The notes under the pieces: model-generated
What the model saw: the letters and a program-made list of their open reading frames with translations, nothing else
The model's database searches: none
Told to the model about the DNA's origin: nothing
NCBI GenBank assembly: GCA_027031325.1
Contig: JALVRI010000262.1
Span: 1 to 5,483 of the forward strand
Direction of reading: 5' to 3'
DNA: 5,483 bases
Source: Desulfobacteraceae bacterium
Lineage (GTDB): Bacteria; Desulfobacterota; Desulfobacteria; Desulfobacterales; Desulfosarcinaceae
Shown here: positions 1 through 5,483 of the stretch, piece by piece
Layout: every line of letters starts with the position of its first letter
Position numbering within the stretch: the stretch's first letter is position 1
Position numbers and translations under genes: made by a program

Positions 1-105
1 CTGGATGCGGCGACAAGCTTTTGCGTAGGGTTTTGAGCCTAACCGCTGCTGGGCAGAGCTGGGCCTTGATTGAAACTCCAACCTTGCGCAACTGGATGGT
101 TAATC

Positions 106-573
106 ATGAGAAGAAAAGACAGGCAAATTTCGGATGAGGCCCAACTGTCCTCCATTATAGCAGAATCCAGGGTGTGCCGCCTTGCGATGCTCGACGGAAA
201 CAGGCCTTACATCGTTCCACTTTGTTTCGGTTATCAGCCAGGCTTTCTTTTTTTTCACAGTGCGCCTCGGGGCAAAAAGATCGATTTGCTCCGCCGAAAT
301 CCCAACGTGTGTTTCGAGTTCGATCTGACTTACGGAATGGTCGAATCTGCAAAAGCCTGCCAGTGGAGCATGAAGTATCGAAGCGTCATCGGTTTCGGTA
401 AAGCCCTTTTTATTGAAAACCCGGAAGAAAAGCGTGAAGCACTGGGTATTATCATGCGTCAATACACAGATGGCGAGTTCAGTTTCGGCGACGAGATGCT
501 CGAGGCAACGGCCGTATTTAAGGTCAGGATAGAGTCTATGAGCGGAAAACGCAGCCGGCAACCGGAGCCTTGA
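106..573 (+). CDS. Pyridoxamine 5'-phosphate oxidase-like flavin-binding protein, NimA (5-nitroimidazole reductase) family
   Basis: This is a 155-residue cytoplasmic protein with the split-barrel fold expected of the PNPOx-like / NimA family. Members bind FMN or a related flavin, and some reduce nitroimidazoles; the physiological substrate is usually unknown. Visible family marks are the N-terminal MRRKDR opening, VCRLAMLDG followed by PYIVPL (about residues 23-39), the FHSAPRGKK loop (50-58; His51 is the equivalent of the conserved His of Nim proteins), NPNVCFEFD (65-73) and a WSMKYRSVIGFGKA strand pair past mid-protein. The length matches the family. I chose ATG 106 because homologues begin at MRRKD; an in-frame TTG at 70 would add 12 residues of poor character. 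A weak GGATGG lies 6 nt upstream of the ATG. No signal peptide or membrane segment is visible. The gene stands alone, convergent with the next gene. The family call is firm; actual nitroimidazole reductase activity is only possible. Confidence 0.9.
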   Translation: MRRKDRQISDEAQLSSIIAESRVCRLAMLDGNRPYIVPLCFGYQPGFLFFHSAPRGKKIDLLRRNPNVCFEFDLTYGMVESAKACQWSMKYRSVIGFGKALFIENPEEKREALGIIMRQYTDGEFSFGDEMLEATAVFKVRIESMSGKRSRQPEP

Positions 574-602
574 TAACCACGAATGCAGCCGGAGTGATTC
601 GA

Positions 603-639
603 ACAGGTGATGAAACATTGCTGCAATCCTGATCCCTGT
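603..639. other. Imperfect stem-loop in the convergent intergenic gap
   Basis: Outer arms ACAGG (603-607) and CCTGT (635-639) pair, continue as GAT/ATC (609-611 with 632-634) with one bulged T, and enclose a small inner hairpin ATTG-ctg-CAAT (617-627). It sits between the stop codons of the NimA-like gene (573) and the 59-residue protein gene (684), where a transcription terminator would be useful to both. There is no T-tract on either side, so a standard intrinsic terminator is not supported. It may be chance pairing. Confidence 0.2.
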
Positions 640-683
640 GGCCTGCAAAGAGCTTATATGGTGGCCGTAAGACGCAATCCGGG

Positions 684-863
684 TCATGACTCCGGTAGAT
701 TGTAGCTGCCATCCAGACGTTTCCACATCCGCAGGTAACGCTGGTAAAGCTCCTCTGCCAGATGTTCGAACCGTTCCTGGTCGATCCTGCCGGCCTCTAG
801 CTGCCGGCGCAGGTTGTCGTACTCGTTGTCGTACCACTTGTCAGGATCGAAGTTGTAGGTCAT
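684..863 (-). CDS. Small charged helical protein of unknown function (59 aa), SHOCT-like segment
   Basis: This is a short but well-supported gene. The ATG (861-863 on the complement) has AGGAG placed 7 nt upstream, a near-ideal ribosome binding site, and the protein composition is gene-like. An upstream in-frame ATG at 884 would add only seven residues (MQTRSWT) and has no comparable site, so I prefer the start at 863. The product starts MTYNFDPDKWYDNEYDNL, is rich in Asp, Glu, Arg, Tyr and Trp, and has no signal peptide or membrane segment. Residues about 18-40 (LRRQLEAGRIDQERFEHLAE and on) have the spacing of a SHOCT-type helix pair: Leu-rich helix, Gly turn, then Phe/Leu helix. SHOCT segments are thought to mediate oligomerisation. 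The last part (RYLRMWKRLDGSYNLPES) is basic, then ends neutral. I do not recognise a characterised homologue. The gene is divergent from cinA and convergent with the NimA-like gene, so it is probably monocistronic. Confidence 0.75.
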   Translation of the reverse strand: MTYNFDPDKWYDNEYDNLRRQLEAGRIDQERFEHLAEELYQRYLRMWKRLDGSYNLPES

Positions 864-870
864 GGTCCAG

Positions 871-875
871 CTCCT
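871..875 (-). promoter_or_regulatory. Ribosome binding site of the 59-aa protein gene
   Basis: On the complement, AGGAG lies 7 nt before ATG 863. It decides the start of the small gene against the upstream in-frame ATG at 884 and is the main non-homology evidence that this short frame is translated. Confidence 0.7.
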
Positions 876-948
876 GGTTTGCATGGATCCAGGGCCTTGT
901 TGCCATTTTGCCCCTCATGCTGTAAGTAGATGTTTTTGATCCGGAAAG

Positions 949-957
949 ATCATACCA
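949..957 (-). promoter_or_regulatory. Possible extended -10 promoter for the 59-aa protein gene
   Basis: Read on the complement, this is TGG followed by TATGAT: a TGn extension plus a 5-of-6 match to the sigma-70 -10 box. No good -35 box lies at 16-18 nt, as can be the case for extended -10 promoters. Transcription would begin near 942, giving a leader of about 80 nt. It overlaps a short dyad at 937-952 (TGATC, 6-nt spacer, GATCA) that could be an operator. This is motif reading only, on a short sequence. Confidence 0.3.
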
Positions 958-976
958 GTGCTGGGCAATAAAATAC

Positions 977-982
977 AGAGGG
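977..982 (+). promoter_or_regulatory. Ribosome binding site of cinA
   Basis: AGAGGG ends 8 nt before ATG 991. It fixes the cinA start at 991 rather than at the in-frame upstream CTG at 958, which would add eleven non-homologous residues. Confidence 0.65.
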
Positions 983-990
983 TTGAAAAA

Positions 991-2244
991 ATGCGGGCTG
1001 AAATTCTGGCAACCGGAGACGAAATCCTTGGGGGGGCCCTGATCGACAGCAATTCGGCCTTTTTGGCCGAGCAACTCGAGCTTTTGGGACTGGAGGTAAC
1101 CCGTCACCACACGGTCGGTGATAACCTGGAGGAATTGGTGGCCGTTTTGGAGGAGATCGGCAAACGCGCCGACATGGCGGTGGTTACAGGCGGCCTGGGA
1201 CCTACCAGCGACGATCTTACCGCCCAGGCGGCAGCCGAGGCCGCAGGGGTTTCCCTGGTACTCGACAGGCAGGCCCTTGACGACATCAAGGGCTTTTTCG
1301 CAACCCGTAACAGGGAGATGACTCCTTCAAATCGCAAGCAGGCCATGCTCCCCGCGGGCGCCATCGTCCTGCCCAACCGGATCGGAACGGCACCCGGCTT
1401 TGCCATCAGGATGGGCCGCTGCTGGTTTTACTTCATGCCGGGTGTGCCGGGTGAGATGCGCAGGATGTTCAAAGACCAGGTGGTGCCCCACATCAGGCAG
1501 GTCTTCGACAAGGAGCTTCACCCGGCCAGGGTGATGACTATTACCACATTTGGGCTTCCCGAATCCGAAGTGGGTGAGAGGGTTGCCCAAGTTGAACACC
1601 TTTTCAGGGGCATCAAGCTCGGGTTACGGGCAAAATTTCCCGAAATCCAGGTCAAGCTCTATGGCCGTTGTGACGACCGGCAGCAAAACCCGGATCCTTT
1701 GTCCAAGGCTGCCGCCTGGGTTTGTGATCGGCTCGGTCACAACCTGATCTCCGACCGGGGACTTTCCCTGCCGGCGGTGGTGGGGCAGCTTCTAAAGCAA
1801 AAGCAGGCCACGGTTGCGGTGGCCGAAAGCTGTACCGGAGGGCTGATAGCTCACATGCTTACCAACGTGGCCGGATCTTCGGACTACTTTCTCGGGGCTG
1901 TGGTGGCCTATGCAAACCAGGTCAAGACCAATGTCCTGAAGGTAGACCCGGATATCATCGAGTCCCTGGGAGCCGTCAGTGAGCAGGTGGTGGAACAGAT
2001 GGCAAGCGGGGTGCGAAATTTGACAGGAGCCGACTTCGGCCTGGCCACCAGCGGTATAGCCGGTCCTGCCGGCGGCAGCCGGGAAAAGCCGGTGGGAACG
2101 GTTTGCATCGGGCTTGCCACGGGTAAAGGCGTCATTAGCCGGCGCTACCGTCTTTTTTTCGGCAGCCGGGAAGCCCATAAGACCATCTTTGCAGCCGTTG
2201 CCCTTAACAGGCTCAGGCTTGGCCTGCTTGCCAGCCATTGCTGA
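991..2244 (+). CDS. cinA: CinA family protein: N-terminal COG1058 (molybdopterin-binding-like) domain plus C-terminal nicotinamide-nucleotide amidase (PncC) domain
   Basis: This is a complete 417-residue, two-domain CinA. The C-terminal domain belongs to the PncC family, which converts nicotinamide mononucleotide to nicotinate mononucleotide and ammonia, recycling NMN made by NAD-consuming enzymes such as DNA ligase. The N-terminal domain is described in some homologues as an ADP-ribose pyrophosphatase. Visible motifs: ATGDEILGG at 7-15 and VVTGGLGPTSDD at 64-75, typical of the MoaB/MogA-like fold; FMPGVPGEM at 148-156; AESCTGG at 278-284, with Ser280 the likely nucleophile; Lys312 within YANQVKT; and TSGIAGPAGG at 353-362. 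All key motifs are intact and the length is normal for full CinA. The start at ATG 991 is set by AGAGGG and by homologues opening with MRAEILATGDE. A run of seven G (1030-1036) falls at codons 14-16 without breaking the frame. The protein should be cytoplasmic. The old name 'competence/damage-inducible' does not by itself imply competence here. Confidence 0.96.
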   Translation: MRAEILATGDEILGGALIDSNSAFLAEQLELLGLEVTRHHTVGDNLEELVAVLEEIGKRADMAVVTGGLGPTSDDLTAQAAAEAAGVSLVLDRQALDDIKGFFATRNREMTPSNRKQAMLPAGAIVLPNRIGTAPGFAIRMGRCWFYFMPGVPGEMRRMFKDQVVPHIRQVFDKELHPARVMTITTFGLPESEVGERVAQVEHLFRGIKLGLRAKFPEIQVKLYGRCDDRQQNPDPLSKAAAWVCDRLGHNLISDRGLSLPAVVGQLLKQKQATVAVAESCTGGLIAHMLTNVAGSSDYFLGAVVAYANQVKTNVLKVDPDIIESLGAVSEQVVEQMASGVRNLTGADFGLATSGIAGPAGGSREKPVGTVCIGLATGKGVISRRYRLFFGSREAHKTIFAAVALNRLRLGLLASHC

Positions 2245-2253
2245 GGTGGTCTT

Positions 2254-5200
2254 TCAGCCCTGAATATGGGACTGGCTGTTTGGCTTGCGCGAGCGCAGGT
2301 TTTTGACCATCCGCACAAGGGGGGAGGCCCATCCGGTCAAGCGATTAGAATGGGGGCGGTAAATTTCTTCCAGAGCCAGGTGCGGATCGCGCGCGGGGCT
2401 ACGCAGGTAGCGGCGCAATGCCATCAGCCGCGAACGCAGTTCGGCTTCCACATTCTTGCGCAGCTCTTCTTTTATCCGCAGGATTTCTTCCTTGGTGCCG
2501 CGGGCGGGGTGCTGGCCCTGGTACTTGGCCATCTTGTATTTTATGCGTAGGTCGATGAGTTTCAGCAGACGCCTTTCGTAATCCTGGCCCAGCCAGACGA
2601 CTTCCGGTACCAGGTCGCCGAAATGGGTAACTCCCAGGATGTCCTTGTCCTGGGCCCAGTAGTTGACCAGGAAATCCTGCTCAAGGTCCATGTAGTTTTT
2701 AAGGGGCATGTACATGCGCCGCAGGTAGAGCAGGACTTTTTCGGCTTTCTTCTTGTGCCCGCCGATGATAACCGAGCCACCGACCTCGTCTTTCTTGACT
2801 CCCTTTGTCCAGGGTGCGCCCGTAATGCCGAAGTCGTTGTAAACGGGGATGAGCATCAGGGCCGATAGGGTGTTGATGGCCAGGGCATATCCGGCGGAAG
2901 GTCCGCCCACGTTGTAAGAGGCCGAAAGCAGCTGGTGGTGGATGGTGTAATCCTCCAGGAAGTCTCCCAGCAACCTTGCCAGGCTTACCTTGGGAGCCAG
3001 ACCCTGGAGGTAGTTCTTGACCATTGTCAGGGCTTCCTGGGCCGATTGCTGGGTCATCTGGACGGCCATGTCCATTTCGGCGGCCGCCGAGGTGGCCGAA
3101 GACACGGCGCCGGTAACCAGTACCCGGTTGGACGATACCCTGTAGGTCAGTGATGTGGCGATAGGAAGCAATACCCCGGTGATATCGTTGGCACCTACGC
3201 CGATGATGAACCCCACCTGGGGTTCCTGGCTCAGCTCGGCTTCCAGGAACTCGTCCAACTGGACCTTGCCGCGCTTGACCGGGCTCTGGGATATTTCGTG
3301 GCGGGCGGCGGTCAGGTGGGCCTGTGTCAGGGGATAGTCTTCGGCGCTCCCGATCCGGGCCAGATTGTCGATGATTTCATGGTAATGTTCCACCATCTTC
3401 TTGGGATTAGAACGCAGCTCGGCTTTCAGGCCGGAGGGAAGCTCCGCCACGGTTATGATGCCGTTGAGAGTCTTGAAGTTGAACTTGATGAAATTTTCTT
3501 TTTCCCGGTCATCGGCGGAAGCCATCTCCCGAAAGCGCTGGAGGACTTCGAACTCGGTGCTGCGCAGCGAGCAGGCCTTTTCAACGAAAGCCGAGTAGTC
3601 GGCCGGTGTATTGCAGAGTCCCTGGGCGTTGTCCATGATGGTCTTGATGTCGAGACCCTTGGCCAGCGGCACCTTGCCGAGGGAAACTTCGATGATCTTG
3701 ACGATGTCCCTCTTGTTGAGCTGACCGGAAACTTCCATCACCTTGAGTCGCTTGGAGCGGATCAGGGCCGGGTCCAGAATGTCGAGCCGGTTGGTGGTAA
3801 GGACGGTGAAGACCCTGTGCAAGGGGACCTCGCCATCGATCAGGTTGAGAAACTTGTTGGTCAGCTTATCGGTTGGAGAGCCACCGGCCTGGCTCCGCTT
3901 GGGGGCCAGGGCGTCGCCCTCGTCGAAGAAGACCACGGTGGGCGCTATCATCTTGGCAATGTCGTAAACTTTTTCCAGGTTTTCGACCGCGCCGTCGATC
4001 GGGTTGGTCGGATCCTGGAGGGCGCTGGCACTGGTTGCGATGTCGTGGACGTCCTTGTTTTCACTCAGCCAGGTCCTGACCAGGAATGTCTTGCCGCCAC
4101 CCGGCGGGCCGTTGAGAACCACACCTTTTTCCTCGCTGACCCCGTAATAGAGACAGTTGTTGGTCATTTCGGAAAAAAGGTCCTTGATAGCGCCAACGTA
4201 CTGTTCCCACTTGACGTTGCGATCCATGCGGTCGACGACCTTCTTGTAAAGGTCACCGTAAGAGTTTTGGGCGACAAGTTCGAAGGCCTGCCGTACCAGG
4301 ATGGCATCCTCGAGGTATTCGGCCCGGAAGTCGCCCCTGATCTTGATTACCGAGTCGACCAGTTTGCGGACGTAGGAGGGGATTATTTTCAGCGAACGTT
4401 CTCTGAAAATTTTGTAAAGTTGCCTGACGGCCTGGTCCAGTTCTTCGGACGAAAGCCAGGTTCCCGGTCCGGCGGAATGCTTTCGGCCGGGTGGGCTGAC
4501 GCTGACGTCGTTGCGCAGCAATTCCAAGCGCACCACCTCTTTCAGGTTCTCCGGATTCTGCCAGTAATCGGCGATGTTGATGATTTTGCCTTTTTCCACG
4601 AAGCGGCGGTAGATGGCAGGGTCGAACCTTTCAGGTTGGTCGGTGGTGGCCACCAGGAGACAATCCCGTTTGCCGGCGATGATTTCGTCCAGGACGATAT
4701 TGGAAGTGTCTATCAGGGTCCGCTGCTGGCGCTCAACCCCGCCGCTGGCGCTGCTTTCCACGCGTCCAAAGGCGCTGTGAGCTTCTTCCACGTGCCGGAT
4801 GGTGGGCTTGCGGGGATCTCCAAGGGCCTTCTTGAAGTAATTGCCGGGCTCTCCGGCAAGGGCTGTCTGAAAATCGTTGGGGGTGACCATTGAGTAATCG
4901 ACCCAGATTCCCTGTTCTTCCAGTCGGGAAAGGTTCCGGCTGATCCTGGATTTCAGGAGACGGCGCACAAGGGGAATTTTAGACAGCCGCTTGTAAAACT
5001 TGAGCCGCTTGCGACGGGAAATCTCTTCTGCCAGGGTGGGATCGATTTCGTATACGCTTTTCCAGAATGGTTCTCCGGCCAAAAGCTCTTCTTTTTTTTG
5101 TTTCAGATCGACTTCCGGCAGTACTTCGTTTCCGAAGATTACCTTTTCTATGGCTTCCGTCACGGTTGAAGTCTTACCGGCTCCGCTGGGTCCGACGATC

Positions 5201-5483
5201 AACAACAATGGGGCCTTGGGTACCTCCGGATCTGACAGGTATTCCTTGCGGATGTGGGTCTTGTAGACCTTTTCGAAAAGCCTTCGCAGCTCCACCGGGA
5301 TGTGAACGTCGGTCAACTCCTTGTCCAGCAAGGATAGGATATACTTGTAGTCGCTGGCGCCGATTTCCTTTTCCAGGATCTTGTTCCAGGCTTCCTGGGG
5401 ATTGGTCTGGCCGGAAAGTTCGAACCTCTTCTGCCAGTCCGTCAGAATGTCTGGATCTTTGAGAATGACGAATTTCTTTTCAG
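2254..5483 (-). CDS. Tandem AAA+ ATPase fused to a Lon-type (S16) protease domain, 5'-partial
   Basis: At least 1075 residues are visible. The frame has no stop up to the window edge and the N-terminus is missing. Numbering here counts from the first whole codon (5479-5481). AAA1 spans about 88-325: Walker A GPSGAGKT (97-104), a basic insertion up to about 226, a Walker B-like IRHVEEAH (228-235), and a sensor/arginine-finger region from VATTDQPERFDPAIYRRF (277-294). AAA2 spans about 450-655: Walker A GPPGGGKT (458-465), Walker B VVFFDEGDA (516-524), and LTTNRLDILDPALIRSKR (561-578) with both arginine-finger candidates. The Lon peptidase domain spans about 756-945: nucleophile Ser862 in GGPSAG and general-base Lys912 in GGHKKK (the GGxxxK pattern of Lon). 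A charged tail fills about 961-1075. The expected role is a cytoplasmic ATP-driven unfoldase-protease; substrates are unknown. Known LonA and LonB have one AAA+ module, so this is not ordinary lon and I give no symbol. A TTG at 5331 is not the start, because homology-like sequence continues upstream of it. The gene's stop is 9 bp from that of cinA, tail to tail. Confidence 0.88.
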   Translation of the reverse strand, partial: EKKFVILKDPDILTDWQKRFELSGQTNPQEAWNKILEKEIGASDYKYILSLLDKELTDVHIPVELRRLFEKVYKTHIRKEYLSDPEVPKAPLLLIVGPSGAGKTSTVTEAIEKVIFGNEVLPEVDLKQKKEELLAGEPFWKSVYEIDPTLAEEISRRKRLKFYKRLSKIPLVRRLLKSRISRNLSRLEEQGIWVDYSMVTPNDFQTALAGEPGNYFKKALGDPRKPTIRHVEEAHSAFGRVESSASGGVERQQRTLIDTSNIVLDEIIAGKRDCLLVATTDQPERFDPAIYRRFVEKGKIINIADYWQNPENLKEVVRLELLRNDVSVSPPGRKHSAGPGTWLSSEELDQAVRQLYKIFRERSLKIIPSYVRKLVDSVIKIRGDFRAEYLEDAILVRQAFELVAQNSYGDLYKKVVDRMDRNVKWEQYVGAIKDLFSEMTNNCLYYGVSEEKGVVLNGPPGGGKTFLVRTWLSENKDVHDIATSASALQDPTNPIDGAVENLEKVYDIAKMIAPTVVFFDEGDALAPKRSQAGGSPTDKLTNKFLNLIDGEVPLHRVFTVLTTNRLDILDPALIRSKRLKVMEVSGQLNKRDIVKIIEVSLGKVPLAKGLDIKTIMDNAQGLCNTPADYSAFVEKACSLRSTEFEVLQRFREMASADDREKENFIKFNFKTLNGIITVAELPSGLKAELRSNPKKMVEHYHEIIDNLARIGSAEDYPLTQAHLTAARHEISQSPVKRGKVQLDEFLEAELSQEPQVGFIIGVGANDITGVLLPIATSLTYRVSSNRVLVTGAVSSATSAAAEMDMAVQMTQQSAQEALTMVKNYLQGLAPKVSLARLLGDFLEDYTIHHQLLSASYNVGGPSAGYALAINTLSALMLIPVYNDFGITGAPWTKGVKKDEVGGSVIIGGHKKKAEKVLLYLRRMYMPLKNYMDLEQDFLVNYWAQDKDILGVTHFGDLVPEVVWLGQDYERRLLKLIDLRIKYKMAKYQGQHPARGTKEEILRIKEELRKNVEAELRSRLMALRRYLRSPARDPHLALEEIYRPHSNRLTGWASPLVRMVKNLRSRKPNSQSHIQG

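Noticed and set aside
1..105. Possible end of an upstream gene or a leader element
   Set aside because: One + frame is open from 3 to 137 but has no start, no recognisable protein and overlaps the NimA-like gene. One complement frame is also open to the left edge without support. No tRNA-like fold, convincing promoter or repeat could be shown from this short stretch.
679..695. Palindrome CCGG-GTCATGAC-T-CCGG as a terminator
   Set aside because: The centre is an 8-bp perfect palindrome, so it cannot form a hairpin loop without losing pairs. It has no T-tract and overlaps the stop codon of the small gene.
100..837. Open frame of 245 codons on the complement
   Set aside because: It runs antisense to the NimA-like gene and overlaps the 59-residue gene in another frame. 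It has no recognisable domain or ribosome binding site, and the composition (His, Cys, Arg scattered) is shadow-like.
967..974. AATAAAAT as a cinA -10 box
   Set aside because: It would start transcription inside the ribosome binding site and no -35 box lies at the right distance.
1030..1036. Run of seven G in cinA as a phase-variation site
   Set aside because: The frame is intact through it and encodes the conserved GDEILGG motif. A seven-base run in a housekeeping gene of GC-rich DNA is not good evidence for contingency control.
3298..4893. Long open frame (531 codons) on the + strand
   Set aside because: It lies wholly antisense to the AAA-AAA-Lon gene, whose motifs are clear. The product is repetitive in Val/Asp/Gly/Leu with no domain, as expected of a shadow frame.

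Overview
The window is about 5.5 kb of ordinary bacterial chromosome with moderate to slightly high GC. It has tightly packed genes, Shine-Dalgarno-type ribosome binding sites, and no mobile-element, CRISPR, tRNA or rRNA signature that I can see. The gene types would fit an anaerobic or environmental Gram-negative such as a sulfate-reducing deltaproteobacterium (Desulfobacterota). That placement is an impression from protein style, not proven by a marker gene.

Layout, left to right. Positions 1-105 are a leader with no supportable gene. At 106-573 (+) is a complete small flavoprotein-type gene of the pyridoxamine 5'-phosphate oxidase-like / NimA family. It converges on a 59-residue protein gene at 684-863 (-), and the 110-bp gap between their stop codons can fold into an imperfect stem-loop. 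The small gene has a strong ribosome binding site and is divergent from cinA (991-2244, +). They share a 127-bp intergenic region with a possible extended -10 promoter for the small gene and a short dyad. cinA encodes a full two-domain CinA / NMN deamidase. Its stop codon lies only 9 bp from the stop of a large convergent gene that fills the rest of the window (2254-5483, -).

That large gene is the highlight. It encodes at least 1075 residues with two AAA+ ATPase modules in tandem followed by a Lon-type (S16) serine-lysine protease domain and a charged C-terminal tail. Well-characterised Lon proteases (LonA, LonB) carry one AAA+ module, so a two-ring, Cdc48-like motor fused to a Lon peptidase would be an unusual machine. 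The first ATPase module is divergent (Glu-Glu Walker B, long basic insertion) and the second is canonical. The protease Ser and Lys are both present. The reading frame is still open at the right edge, so the N-terminus lies outside the window.

The genes do not form one operon: orientations alternate (+, -, +, -). Each is probably expressed on its own. The functions visible are redox or flavin chemistry (NimA-like), pyridine-nucleotide salvage (CinA) and ATP-driven proteolysis (AAA-AAA-Lon). No direct functional link between them is evident.
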